DNA of 64,000 nt, taken from the NCBI GenBank assembly GCA_025350465.1, contig JANXXU010000052.1, forward strand, positions 124,001-188,000. The letters run 5' to 3'. Below the pieces are notes generated by a model. The model did no database searches. It saw only the letters and a list, made by a program, of their open reading frames with translations, and was not told where the DNA came from. A program made the position numbers and the translations under genes. Below are positions 9,003-19,417 of the stretch, one piece after another. This stretch comes from Alphaproteobacteria bacterium (GTDB taxonomy: Bacteria > Pseudomonadota > Alphaproteobacteria > Micropepsales > Micropepsaceae). Numbering within the stretch: position 1 is the stretch's first letter; every line of letters begins with the position of its first letter.

Positions 9003-9547
9003 TGACCGAACAACCGAAGTCTGCCTACTTTCTCGTCGATACGAAAACCGCATCGGTCCGCAAGACGTTCGCAGTGCTGGTGGACAACGAAGCAGGCGTC
9101 TTGGCGCGGGTGATCGGCCTCTTCGCCGGGCGCGGCTACAATATCGAGAGTTTGACCGTGGCCGAGGTCGATCACCTCGATCATACGTCGCGCATTACGA
9201 TCGTGACTTCGGGCACGCCGGAGGTGCTCGAGCAAATCAAGCATCAGCTCGAGCGACTGATCCCCGTGCACAAGGTCATCGATCTGACCGAAGAGACCCC
9301 CGGGATCGAGCGGGAGATGGCGCTCGTCAAGGTATCGGGACAAGGCGAGAAGCGCGTCGAGGCGATGCGCCTTTCCGAAGTGTTCCGGGCGCGCGTGATC
9401 GATACGACGCACGCGAGCTTCGTCTTTGAGGTAACCGGCAATCAGCAGAAGATCGATGCGTTCGTCGACCTGATGAAGCCGCTGGGTCTTGTCGAAGTGT
9501 CTCGCACCGGCGTTGTCGCCATCACTCGCGGCGCGGAGGCGATGTGA
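9002..9547 (+). CDS. ilvH: Acetolactate synthase, small (regulatory) subunit
   Basis: 181 residues; ATG shares one base with the ilvI stop (TAATG), so translation is coupled. The N-terminal ACT domain (about residues 18-90) carries the typical FAVLVDNEAGVLARVIGLFA and GRGYNIESLTVA motifs that bind the feedback inhibitor valine, and the C-terminal ALS_ss_C domain follows. It activates the catalytic subunit and confers feedback control. ilvH and ilvN are both used for this family in alphaproteobacteria. Confidence 0.96.
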   Translation: MTEQPKSAYFLVDTKTASVRKTFAVLVDNEAGVLARVIGLFAGRGYNIESLTVAEVDHLDHTSRITIVTSGTPEVLEQIKHQLERLIPVHKVIDLTEETPGIEREMALVKVSGQGEKRVEAMRLSEVFRARVIDTTHASFVFEVTGNQQKIDAFVDLMKPLGLVEVSRTGVVAITRGAEAM

Positions 9548-9565
9548 GCAATTTGCCAGAAGCGT

Positions 9566-9600
9566 CGCGGTGCGGAGGGGATCGAGACCTCCGCACCGCG
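9566..9600 (+). terminator. 13-bp perfect hairpin in the ilvH-ilvC gap
   Basis: CGCGGTGCGGAGG (9566-9578) is the exact reverse complement of CCTCCGCACCGCG (9588-9600), with a 9-base loop. There is no T-tract, so this may be an intercistronic RNA-stability or processing element, or a pause site, rather than an intrinsic terminator. It starts 19 bases after the ilvH stop; the rest of the 262-base gap before ilvC shows no convincing gene. Confidence 0.6.
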
Positions 9601-9764
9601 GTTCCCCGCAAACGGCGGCGCGCGCGTTGTCGAGACGCCACCGTGTTTGCTGCGACTGCGAGTCGAGCGCCGCGCTTTCGGCTCATCGACACCGGCCTTG
9701 GCACCGGATGTCTGTCAGATGGAGCACAAGGCGTGGAGTCACAAGTGAGACTCGTCACGCTTAG

Positions 9765-11299
<1,535 letters not shown>

Positions 11300-11303
11300 A
11301 ATG

Positions 11304-11330
11304 CGGGAGCGGCTTTCACCGCTCCCGTTT
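11304..11330. terminator. Bidirectional hairpin between convergent genes
   Basis: CGGGAGCGG (11304-11312) pairs with CCGCTCCCG (11319-11327) across a 6-base loop, followed by TTT. It lies between the ends of the GFA gene and the convergent alpha/beta hydrolase gene, where a shared terminator is expected. Confidence 0.75.
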
Positions 11331-11341
11331 CGGCGCGTCAG

Positions 11342-12130
11342 TTAAGCCGCTAAGCGCGCCAGCGCGGCGATGACTGCTTCAGGCTGTTCGAGGGTCACCA
11401 TGTGGCCTGCGTTCTTGATCTCGACATAGTCGGAGTTGCGCAGTTTCTCGCGGAAGGTTTTCGCGTAGACCGGCTTGATCAACTTGTCGTCGTCGCCCCA
11501 GATCAACAATGTCTTCGCCTTGATCCGATAGAGCCGTTCGCCAAGCCCGCGATCGGGGATCGGGAATAACATCTTGCCGGCAAAGCCCAGTTGGCGTGAC
11601 GATTGTATCAAGAACGCCCGCAGGAAATCGTGGTCGTCGAGGTTGACGCCGGCCGTGATCAATTGCTCGCCGAGCTTCACGTCGTGAAACAACAGAGGCG
11701 GATAGTCGGCGGGTAGCAACGCGAATACGTCAGGGATCGGATGCGCATCCAACCAGAGACCGGCCGGCGCTATCAGGGCCAACCGTTTGATGTCGTTTGC
11801 CGCGAGCGCCGCCATTTCAGCCGCCAGCATGCCGCCCATCGAGTGGCCGACGACAAGCGGGTTGTCGACCTTCAACGCGTCGAGGATGTCGAGCCCTAAG
11901 AGGGTGATGTCGAGCATGGTGCGGAAATGGTCGCCGCCATCGGACTCGCCGTAGCCGGGCAACAACGGCGCGCGTACGCGGAAGCGGCGGCTCAACGCAT
12001 CGAGAAACGGATCGGCTTGCGTCGCGCCGCCGGCGCCGTGAAAGAAGACGAGGTCGGGACCGCGGCCGCTTTCGAGCACCTGGATTTTGGCGCGGCCGTC
12101 CGAAACGGTGATTGTGCGAGTGTCCATCAT
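11342..12130 (-). CDS. Alpha/beta hydrolase
   Basis: 262 residues. Oxyanion-hole motif FFHGAGG near residue 29, a nucleophile elbow GHSMGGML near residue 95, and a C-terminal catalytic His in NAGHMVTLEQPE. Its ATG overlaps the stop of the LLM oxidoreductase by 4 bases, so the two form a two-gene operon. Such pairs often degrade a ring or ester compound, with the hydrolase acting on the monooxygenase product (as in meta-cleavage pathways), but the substrate cannot be told from sequence. Confidence 0.88.
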   Translation of the reverse strand: MMDTRTITVSDGRAKIQVLESGRGPDLVFFHGAGGATQADPFLDALSRRFRVRAPLLPGYGESDGGDHFRTMLDITLLGLDILDALKVDNPLVVGHSMGGMLAAEMAALAANDIKRLALIAPAGLWLDAHPIPDVFALLPADYPPLLFHDVKLGEQLITAGVNLDDHDFLRAFLIQSSRQLGFAGKMLFPIPDRGLGERLYRIKAKTLLIWGDDDKLIKPVYAKTFREKLRNSDYVEIKNAGHMVTLEQPEAVIAALARLAA

Positions 12131-13368
12131 TGGGCGGCCTCCTCCAGGCGGGCCGGGACGGCACGTTTTTCAAGCGGCTTGATCCAAAAGCGGTTGTCGT
12201 GGGCGTAATCGGCCCAGATGTTCTTCAGCTTCGGCATCACTTTTTCGGCGAAGAGTTTCGTCGAGTAGCGCACCTTTTCCGGCGGCATGTTGCCGATCTG
12301 GAAAAGGCAGAAGAGATGCCCGACGCGCAGGCCCTTGATCAGTTCCTCGAGTTGCTGGCGCACGGTCTCGGGGCTTCCCGCGACGACCATGCGCTGCTCG
12401 ACCAATTCCTTCCAAGGTGTCAGCGGGAGCTTGGCCGCTTCGGTCGGCGTCATCTGCGACAGCACGTTTGCCTGCAGCGTTTTGATCGTGCGATAGCCCG
12501 GCGCATCGGCAAAGCCGCCATAGATATGGAGGCAACGGTTGTAGAAGTAGCTCGCGTGTTCCGAATATAGCTTTTCGGCCTCAGCGTCCGTATCGGCGAC
12601 GCAAATGATCTGAGCGAACCCAGCGCGGTAGGGCGAGTCGTCCTTGCCCTTTTGCGCCGCGCGCTCCCAATAGCCGTCGAGCAGTTTACGGCCGCGCAGA
12701 TAGCCGCTGTAGGAGAGGTAGGAGTAATTGTAGTCATGGTCGAGACAGAAATCCCAGGTTTCGATTGAACCGCCGCCGGGAACGAAGATCGGCGGGTGCG
12801 GTTTCTGCACCGGCTTCGGCCAACAATTCACGTAGCGCAATTTGTTGTAACGGCCGTTGAATGGAAACGGGCCGTCTTGGGTCCACGCCTTGATGATCAA
12901 CTCATGGGCCTCGGCATATTTCTCGCGGGTCAGCGCGGGCACGGTGCCGTAGCAGTAGTTGGTGTCCATCGACGTGCCGACGGGGAAGCCTGCACAGAGG
13001 CGGCCGCCCGAGATGACGTCGAGCATGGCGAATTCTTCGGCGACGCGGATCGGCGGATTGTAGAGCGCAATCGAATTGCCTAGAACCATCAGCGCCGATT
13101 TGCTCGAACGGCGCGCGAGAGCGGCAGCCATGATGTTCGGCGAAGGCATGAGCCCGTAGCCATTTTGGTGGTGCTCGTTGACGCCGATGGCGTCAAACCC
13201 TAGCGAGTCCGCATATTCGAGCTGATCGAGATAATCGTTGTAGACTGTGTGGCCGCGGACCGGATCGTAAAGCGTCGATGGAATGTCGACCCAGACCGAG
13301 CGATGCTTCTCGCGGAAGTCGTCGGGCAAGTGGGGCCAGGGCATCAAATGGAACCAGGTAAACTTCAT
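12127..13368 (-). CDS. LLM-class flavin-dependent oxidoreductase (luciferase-like)
   Basis: 413 residues, TIM-barrel luciferase-like monooxygenase using reduced flavin. Typical elements include the EHHQNGYGLMPSPNIMAAAL stretch in the first third and the TRYP-like flavin region around the LTREKYAEAHELI segment. First gene of a two-gene operon with the alpha/beta hydrolase; divergent from purT with a gap of about 107 bases that must hold both promoters. Substrate unknown. Confidence 0.9.
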   Translation of the reverse strand: MKFTWFHLMPWPHLPDDFREKHRSVWVDIPSTLYDPVRGHTVYNDYLDQLEYADSLGFDAIGVNEHHQNGYGLMPSPNIMAAALARRSSKSALMVLGNSIALYNPPIRVAEEFAMLDVISGGRLCAGFPVGTSMDTNYCYGTVPALTREKYAEAHELIIKAWTQDGPFPFNGRYNKLRYVNCWPKPVQKPHPPIFVPGGGSIETWDFCLDHDYNYSYLSYSGYLRGRKLLDGYWERAAQKGKDDSPYRAGFAQIICVADTDAEAEKLYSEHASYFYNRCLHIYGGFADAPGYRTIKTLQANVLSQMTPTEAAKLPLTPWKELVEQRMVVAGSPETVRQQLEELIKGLRVGHLFCLFQIGNMPPEKVRYSTKLFAEKVMPKLKNIWADYAHDNRFWIKPLEKRAVPARLEEAAQ

Positions 13369-13475
13369 AAGCGCGTCCTCCTCCCGGAGAATTTTGTTGA
13401 TATTGATGCGACAAGCTTAGGCACAACTGGGCAATTCCGTCTATTGCTTTGCGCGTGAACGAGAGGAGATATCCA

Positions 13476-14657
13476 TTGCGCATCGGCACGCCGCTGTCGC
13501 CGTCCGCCACCAAGGTGATGCTGCTGGGTGCGGGCGAACTCGGCAAAGAGGTGGTGATCGAGCTGCAGCGCTTGGGTGTCGAGACGATCGCCGTCGATCG
13601 CTACGCCAATGCACCGGCGCAGCAGGTCGCGCACCGCGGCCATGTCATCGATATGACCGACGGTCGCGCCGTGCGCGATGTGATTTTGAAGGAGCGGCCG
13701 CATCTGGTCGTGCCGGAGATCGAAGCGATCGCGACGGATGAGCTCGTGAAGATCGAGGCGGAGGGGATCGCTCGGGTCATCCCAACTGCAACGGCCGTGC
13801 ACACGACGATGAACCGCGAACGCATTCGCCGGCTGGCTGCCGAAGAGTTGAAATTGCCGACTTCGCCTTATGCGTTTTCGTCGTCTCTCGCCGAACTCGA
13901 AGCAGCTGTTGCGCGCATCGGTTTCCCTTGTTTCGTTAAACCGGTGATGTCGTCGTCCGGCAAAGGGCAGAGCAAGATCAGAGATGTAGCCGGCATCGCA
14001 AAAGCATGGGACTACGCGTTGTCCGCCGGCCGCGTGAAGCAGCCGCGTGTGATTGTCGAAGGAGAAATTCGCTTCGATTTCGAGATCACGCTGTTGACGG
14101 TGCGTCATGTCGGCGGCACCGCGTTTTGCGATCCCGTGGGTCATGTTCAGATCGACGGCGACTATGTCGAGTCATGGCAACCGCAACCGATGAGTGCTGC
14201 GGCGCTGGAACGTTCGCGCACGATCGCCAAGAAGATCACGGACGCACTTGGCGGGGCGGGCATCTTCGGCGTCGAGCTTTTCGTCAAGGGCGACGAGGTT
14301 TGGTTTTCCGAAGTCAGCCCACGGCCGCACGACACCGGGCTCGTTACGATCGTGTCACAGCATCAGAGCGAATTTGCCCTTCATGCGCGCGCGATCCTTG
14401 GGTTGTCCGTCGACATCTCTCTGCGGACGCCGGCCGCAAGCGCCGTCATCTACGGCGGAAAGGATGCCAAAGGCATTGCGTTTGACGGCGTCGACGAGGC
14501 GCTGTCGGTGGCGGGCACGGAACTGCGTTTGTTTGGGAAACCAGAGGCGTTCAAGAAGCGGCGCATGGGCGTCGCGTTGGCGCGGGCGAGCGACACCGAT
14601 ACGGCACGCGCCAATGCCAAGCGTGCGGCGTCTTTGGTGAAGCCTGTCGAGCGTTAG
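13476..14657 (+). CDS. purT: Formate-dependent phosphoribosylglycinamide formyltransferase (PurT)
   Basis: 393 residues. I chose the TTG at 13476 because GAGAGGAG (13461-13468) is ideally spaced before it and the protein then begins [16 protein letters not shown], the standard PurT N-terminus. ATP-grasp enzyme that formylates GAR with formate and ATP in purine synthesis. It shows the GAGELGKEV dinucleotide-fold motif, the ATP-grasp loop SSSGKGQS, and metal/ATP ligands near [12 protein letters not shown]. It ends in a 4-base overlap with the convergent ModE-like gene. Confidence 0.95.
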   Translation: MRIGTPLSPSATKVMLLGAGELGKEVVIELQRLGVETIAVDRYANAPAQQVAHRGHVIDMTDGRAVRDVILKERPHLVVPEIEAIATDELVKIEAEGIARVIPTATAVHTTMNRERIRRLAAEELKLPTSPYAFSSSLAELEAAVARIGFPCFVKPVMSSSGKGQSKIRDVAGIAKAWDYALSAGRVKQPRVIVEGEIRFDFEITLLTVRHVGGTAFCDPVGHVQIDGDYVESWQPQPMSAAALERSRTIAKKITDALGGAGIFGVELFVKGDEVWFSEVSPRPHDTGLVTIVSQHQSEFALHARAILGLSVDISLRTPAASAVIYGGKDAKGIAFDGVDEALSVAGTELRLFGKPEAFKKRRMGVALARASDTDTARANAKRAASLVKPVER

Positions 14658-15040
14658 CCACGCGCCTTTTGTTTTGGCTTGATGGACCGCTGTACGCTGC
14701 CTCGGCCACGCGCGCTGTTCCTCAAAAGGTTGACTTCTTTCTCGGCCGCCGTTGCCGCCCGCTTCTCGGCGGTGCGGTAGAGCGCCACGACCTTGCGGCC
14801 GAGCGCCGTGAGTGTCGTTCCTCCGCCCCTGATTCCGCCTGCTGAAGCGTCGACCAAGGGCGCTCCAAACGTCGCGCTGGTGTCCTGAACGAGCTTCCAG
14901 GCGTGAGCATAGCTCATGCCCATGGCACCGGCTGCCTTTTGGATCGAGCCGCGCTCTCCCACCAGTTCCAGGAGGCGGATTTTCCCCGGCCCGATCGAGC
15001 CGTGCCCTTCAAGGTCGATGCGCAGTGTGATGCGTGCCAT
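14654..15040 (-). CDS. modE: ModE-like molybdate-responsive regulator, DNA-binding domain only
   Basis: 128 residues from the ATG at 15040 (an upstream in-frame ATG at 15133 would run through the operator, so it is less likely). The protein is a winged helix-turn-helix of the ModE/LysR N-terminal type: [20 protein letters not shown], then [19 protein letters not shown], then an [15 protein letters not shown] wing. It lacks the C-terminal Mop/TOBE molybdate-binding domains of E. coli ModE. Divergent from modA with a ModE-type operator in the gap, so it is the likely regulator of the mod operon, but how it senses molybdate is open. Confidence 0.82.
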   Translation of the reverse strand: MARITLRIDLEGHGSIGPGKIRLLELVGERGSIQKAAGAMGMSYAHAWKLVQDTSATFGAPLVDASAGGIRGGGTTLTALGRKVVALYRTAEKRAATAAEKEVNLLRNSARGRGSVQRSIKPKQKARG

Positions 15041-15106
15041 TAAGCCCAGCCTGACGGCAATCGGCCGGCAAGCCAAGTCCCCTCGTTTGCGTTGTTCGCC
15101 GATCAC

Positions 15107-15130
15107 GTTATATTTGTTTGAGTATAACGA
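15107..15130. promoter_or_regulatory. ModE-type operator upstream of modA
   Basis: CGTTATA (15107-15113) and TATAACG (15124-15130) are perfect inverted repeats separated by 10 bases. This matches the known ModE-box pattern (CGTTATAT...ATAACG) and lies 13 bases before modA, in the gap to the divergent modE-like gene, where binding would block modA transcription. Confidence 0.82.
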
Positions 15131-15142
15131 CATGGGGATCGA

Positions 15143-15913
15143 ATGATGCGGGCTCTCAGTTTCTTCCTTTGCAGCATTGTCTTGGCACTCGGCGGGGCCG
15201 CACAGGCGGACTCGCCTCGCGAGTTAACGGTCTACGGTGCCGCATCGCTGACCAACGCGCTGCAAGACGTGGGCGCGGCGTTCACGGCCGCCGGCGGTGC
15301 AAGGGTCAAATTCTCGTTTGCTGCATCATCGCTGCTGGCACGGCAAATCGAAGCTGGAGCAGACGCGGATATATTTTTCTCGGCCGACACGGAGTGGATG
15401 ACCTATCTCGCCGACCGAAATTTGATTCAGCCCGCGACGCGCCGCGACGTTCTATCGAACCATTTGGTGTTGATCGCACCTTCGAACAGCGCGATAGCGA
15501 TCGAGATCAGGCCAAACTTTCCGCTTGCGCAAGCGCTGGGCGATGGGCGCTTGGCCGTCGCCGATCCCGATAGCGTGCCGGTCGGGAAATATGCGCGCCA
15601 GGCGCTGACCTCGCTCGGCGTGTGGGGTTCGGTGGCAGAGCATCTCGTGCGCGCGGAAAACGTGCGCGTTGCGCTTACTTATGTGGCGCGTGGCGAGGCA
15701 CCGCTCGGCATTGTCTACGAGACGGACGCGCGTGCCGAGCCGAAGGTCAAGATCGTTGGGATGTTTCCGGAGAACACGCATTTGCCGATCGTCTATCCGG
15801 TGGCGCTGACTGCACACGGCATGAGCGCCGGTGCTAGGGCGTTTCTTACATATGTGGAGGGGCCACAGGCGGCGGAGGTGTTCCGGCACTACGGATTCAT
15901 CGTGCTGCGTTAG
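15143..15913 (+). CDS. modA: Molybdate ABC transporter, periplasmic binding protein
   Basis: 256 residues, ATG at 15143 (a second ATG follows directly at 15146). Signal peptide about residues 1-23, ending in GAAQADS. Typical ModA motifs: VYGAASLTNALQDVG at the start of the mature domain and ADIFFSADTEWMTYLADR; C-terminal half shows ADPDSVPVGKYARQAL. It captures molybdate or tungstate in the periplasm. First gene after the operator, and separated from modB by the porin gene. Confidence 0.95.
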   Translation: MMRALSFFLCSIVLALGGAAQADSPRELTVYGAASLTNALQDVGAAFTAAGGARVKFSFAASSLLARQIEAGADADIFFSADTEWMTYLADRNLIQPATRRDVLSNHLVLIAPSNSAIAIEIRPNFPLAQALGDGRLAVADPDSVPVGKYARQALTSLGVWGSVAEHLVRAENVRVALTYVARGEAPLGIVYETDARAEPKVKIVGMFPENTHLPIVYPVALTAHGMSAGARAFLTYVEGPQAAEVFRHYGFIVLR

Positions 15914-15948
15914 TCGGTTTTGGGGAAGTAGGGGAATAGGGGGAATTC

Positions 15949-17622
15949 ATGCGTCGTCAATTTTGGCTCGCGTCGGCTTCAGCCGTCGCGATGATGGTCG
16001 CCTGCCCGCAGGCTGTGCGCGCCGACGAGGCCGACATCGCCAAGCGTCTGGAAGAAATGCAAAAGCGCCTTGATCGACAGGAGAGCGATCTCGCGGCGCA
16101 AAAGGCCGAAATCGTCCAGTTGAAGAGCGCATTGGCCAAACCGAAACCGCGATCGGCGGCGGCCGCTTCGGCTCCGACGGCGGCGATCGCCAGCGCGGAT
16201 GCGCCGGCGACCCAGGCCGACATACAGCAGCTCCGTGTCGACCTCGATCAGCAGAATGCGCGGGCGCGGATCGAAAAGCAGGAACAACCGGTTTGGAGCA
16301 TGGTCAATCTGCGGCCAACGGTGACCAGCCCTGACGGGCGGTTCTCGCTTTCGCTGCGCGGCCTATTCCAGTTCGATGCAGCAAATTACTTCCAGGACGC
16401 ACCAAGGGCGCTCAACGTCGATTTCCGGCGGGGCTCGGTGGGCGCGAGCCAGCGCGAGGTCAACTCCGCGCGCGAGCTGTCGGACGGCGTCAATTTCCGT
16501 CGCGCGCAGATCGGCTTCGAGGGCCGGTTCTGGCGCGACTTCAATTATCGCGTCATCTACGAGTTCGGCGGCAGCGGCACGGAAGGTCCGGCGCGCATCA
16601 ACGACGCGTATGTGAACTACACAGGCCTCGCGCCCTTCACGTTTCAAGTCGGCGCGTTCTTGCCGAACTCGAATATGGAAGATTCGACCTCAGCGACGGA
16701 CATATTGTTCATGGAACGCGCGACCCCGGCCGAACTATCGCGTGCGCTTGCAGGCGCTGATGGGCGTTATGGCGCAGGTGTGCGCGGCAACGGCGAACGT
16801 TGGTCCGCGTCGCTCTATTGGACAGGCGGCACGGTCGGCGATGCAGAGGTCGCGGGCGAACAAAGCTCGCTCGTTGGACGCGTCGCCGGACTCTTGCTGA
16901 CCGACAGCGACTACAATGTACATCTCGGCGCCAACGCGAGTTGGGTGTATCAGCCGCCCGATCAGGGCTCTCTGGTAACGTCAGGGCGCTTTCCTATCCG
17001 CTTTCGCGACCGGCCGGAATTGCGCGTTGACAGCACACGTCTCATCGATACGGGTGCGATCGATGCGAACGGCGCCCATGCCGCGGGCGTCGAGGCGGCA
17101 GCAAATTGGCGGAACTTCTTCTTCCAAGGCGAGTACTTCCAATACGGCATCGAGCGGCGAAACAGCCCAATATCCGACGACCCCAATTTCTCCGGCTACT
17201 ACGCCGAGGCAAGTTGGGTTCTGACAGGCGAGACGCATCGCTACAGCATGGCGACCGCGTCTTACAGCGCGCCCAAGCCCATGATCCCGGTCAGCGCAGA
17301 CGGCGGCTATGGCGCTTGGGAACTAGCGGCCCGTTACAGTCATGTCGATCTGAACTTCCATGAAGGCCTGCCCGGCACGGCTGCGCCTGTCGGCTCGGTA
17401 CGCGGCGGTCAGGAGGACATCTGGACTATGGGCGTTAACTGGTACTTGAACGCCAATTTGCGCGCATCGCTCAACTATTACATCGTCAATGTCGATCGCC
17501 TGAATCCAGCGGGGCCTGGAAATTTGACGCCGTTTGGCCCGGCGCCGGCGACCCCGCCGAATGGCGCGCAGATTGGACAAGACTATGATGCAATCGCGAT
17601 ACGCACACAGTTCGCCTTCTAA
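15949..17622 (+). CDS. OprP/OprO-type porin within the mod operon
   Basis: 557 residues with a signal peptide (about 1-26), a coiled coil (about 28-62, KRLEEMQKRLDRQESDL), a Pro/Ala linker and a second short heptad stretch, then a long beta-barrel of the phosphate-selective porin O/P type ending in the outer-membrane signature Phe (RTQFAF). It lies between modA and modB, 35 bases after modA and 12 before modB, all in the same direction, so it is probably co-regulated by the ModE-like protein. Known OprP porins are anion-selective; molybdate transport is inferred from context. Confidence 0.86.
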   Translation: MRRQFWLASASAVAMMVACPQAVRADEADIAKRLEEMQKRLDRQESDLAAQKAEIVQLKSALAKPKPRSAAAASAPTAAIASADAPATQADIQQLRVDLDQQNARARIEKQEQPVWSMVNLRPTVTSPDGRFSLSLRGLFQFDAANYFQDAPRALNVDFRRGSVGASQREVNSARELSDGVNFRRAQIGFEGRFWRDFNYRVIYEFGGSGTEGPARINDAYVNYTGLAPFTFQVGAFLPNSNMEDSTSATDILFMERATPAELSRALAGADGRYGAGVRGNGERWSASLYWTGGTVGDAEVAGEQSSLVGRVAGLLLTDSDYNVHLGANASWVYQPPDQGSLVTSGRFPIRFRDRPELRVDSTRLIDTGAIDANGAHAAGVEAAANWRNFFFQGEYFQYGIERRNSPISDDPNFSGYYAEASWVLTGETHRYSMATASYSAPKPMIPVSADGGYGAWELAARYSHVDLNFHEGLPGTAAPVGSVRGGQEDIWTMGVNWYLNANLRASLNYYIVNVDRLNPAGPGNLTPFGPAPATPPNGAQIGQDYDAIAIRTQFAF

Positions 17623-17634
17623 CGGCGGGAGCCA

Positions 17635-18324
17635 ATGCTGAGCGACGCTGAAGCGCAAGCCCTGTGGCTGAGTCTGATCGTGGCGACGCGATCGGTGACG
17701 TTCAGCTTGCCGCTTGCCGTTCTCGCGGCGTGGGTGCTGGCGCGCGGACGGTTTCCAGGAAAGACGCTGTTTGATGGGTTCGTGCATCTGCCGCTCGTGT
17801 TGCCGCCGGTTGTTGTCGGCTATTTGCTGCTGCTCGGCTTCGGCACGCGCGGACCGATCGGGCATTTTCTTTATGAGAATTTCGGCGTGCGGTTGGCGTT
17901 CACGAGTGCCGGCGCATCGCTCGCCACGGCAGTGATGTCGTTTCCGCTGATGGTGCGCGCGATTCGATTGGCTTTGGAGGCTGTCGATCGCGGCCTTGAG
18001 GACGCTGCGCGCACGTTGGGTGCGGGCGCTTTAGATCGTTTCGCGTCAATCACCCTCCCATTGATGTTGCCGGGAGTTTTGGCCGGCGCGGTTGTCGCCT
18101 TCGCCGCGAGCCTCGGCGAGTTTGGCGCCGTGATCACGTTTGCGTCGAACATTCCCGGCGAGACGCAGACCCTGCCGCTGGCGATCTATCAAGCGATCCA
18201 GACGCCGAACGGAGACGCCATGGCCGCGCGGCTTGCCACGCTTTCGATCGTGATCGCGTTTGCGGGCCTCCTTTTATCCGAAGTCTTGGCGCGGCGCATC
18301 CGAGCGACAACGGCGGCGCCGTGA
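17635..18324 (+). CDS. modB: Molybdate ABC transporter permease
   Basis: 229 residues with about five to six membrane segments and the EAA loop characteristic of ModB (AARTLGAGALDRFASITLPL, followed by MLPGVLAG). SD-like GGCGGGAG precedes the ATG at 17635. Forms the inner-membrane channel with ModC. The modC start overlaps its stop. Confidence 0.95.
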   Translation: MLSDAEAQALWLSLIVATRSVTFSLPLAVLAAWVLARGRFPGKTLFDGFVHLPLVLPPVVVGYLLLLGFGTRGPIGHFLYENFGVRLAFTSAGASLATAVMSFPLMVRAIRLALEAVDRGLEDAARTLGAGALDRFASITLPLMLPGVLAGAVVAFAASLGEFGAVITFASNIPGETQTLPLAIYQAIQTPNGDAMAARLATLSIVIAFAGLLLSEVLARRIRATTAAP

Positions 18325-19388
18325 TCGAGGTGCAGGTCAAAAAGACGCTCGGCGCATTTACGCTTGACGCGGCGTTTGCATGCGGCGCCGGCGTCACCGC
18401 TTTGTTCGGACGCTCCGGTGCAGGCAAGAGCACGATCGTGAAAGCCGTCGCAGGGCTCGTGCGTCCCGACGGCGGCAGAGTCCAGGTCGGCGATACGACC
18501 TTCTTCGATGCTGCCCGGAGGATCAATGTGGCAACCGAAAGGCGAGGAGTCGGCGTCGTATTTCAGGATGGGCGTCTGTTTCCGCACATGACCGTTCGCC
18601 GCAATTTGCGCTACGGGTATGACCGTGCGCGCGGCGAGAAGCGCGTGACGTTCGAGGCCGTGACGGACGTTCTCGGCATTTCATCGCTACTTGAACGCAG
18701 GCCGGTATCGCTCTCGGGCGGCGAGCGTCAGCGGGTCGCGGTCGGGCGCGCATTGTTGTCGCAGCCGCGCTTGCTGCTGATGGACGAGCCCCTGGCGTCA
18801 CTCGATGAGGTGCGCAAGGCGGAGTTGTTGCCGTATTTCGAGAAGCTGAATACCGAGTTCCGCATCCCGATCCTCTATGTCAGTCACGCGATCGACGAGG
18901 TGATGCGGCTGGCCTCAGACGTTGTGCTTATCGATGAGGGGCGCGTTGTCGCCGCGGGCTCGCTTGCCGACGTGACGAGCCGGATCGACCTACCCCCGGC
19001 GGCCGAGAGCTTCGGTTCGGGTGCGATCCTCGAATGTAGGGTTGAGAGCCATGACGCGTCGCGGGGGCTGACCAATTTGGCGACAGCCCTTGGGCCGGTC
19101 AAACTCGCGCTGATCGAACGCCCGCTCGGTTCGCGGTTGTCGATTCGAATTGCCGCGCGCGACGTTGCGATTGCGTCCGAACGCCCGACAAAAATCTCCG
19201 TCCAAAACATCTTCGACGGCAAAGTCATCGAATTGCGGAGCTTGCCGAACCACATCGTGCGTTTGAAAGTGGCGGTCGGCGGCGGCTATCTATTGTCGGA
19301 AATCACGGCCGAAGCGGCGGCTCGATTGGATCTCAAGCCGGGCCTGCAGGTTGTCGCCTTGGTCAAATCCGTCGCGATCGGGCGCTAA
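18321..19388 (+). CDS. modC: Molybdate ABC transporter ATPase with TOBE domain
   Basis: 355 residues, GTG start overlapping the modB TGA (GTGA). Walker A GRSGAGKST near residue 30, Q-loop FQDGRLFPHMT, signature LSGGERQRVAVGRALL, Walker B LLLMDEPLASLD, and a C-terminal TOBE domain (about 295-350, ISVQNIFDGKVIELRS). ModC hydrolyses ATP to drive molybdate import; TOBE domains can bind oxyanion and regulate it. Ends convergently with a PAS_5 gene 29 bases away. Confidence 0.95.
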   Translation: MIEVQVKKTLGAFTLDAAFACGAGVTALFGRSGAGKSTIVKAVAGLVRPDGGRVQVGDTTFFDAARRINVATERRGVGVVFQDGRLFPHMTVRRNLRYGYDRARGEKRVTFEAVTDVLGISSLLERRPVSLSGGERQRVAVGRALLSQPRLLLMDEPLASLDEVRKAELLPYFEKLNTEFRIPILYVSHAIDEVMRLASDVVLIDEGRVVAAGSLADVTSRIDLPPAAESFGSGAILECRVESHDASRGLTNLATALGPVKLALIERPLGSRLSIRIAARDVAIASERPTKISVQNIFDGKVIELRSLPNHIVRLKVAVGGGYLLSEITAEAAARLDLKPGLQVVALVKSVAIGR

Positions 19389-19417
19389 ACTGCCGTTCGA
19401 CCAATATGTCGTATCTG

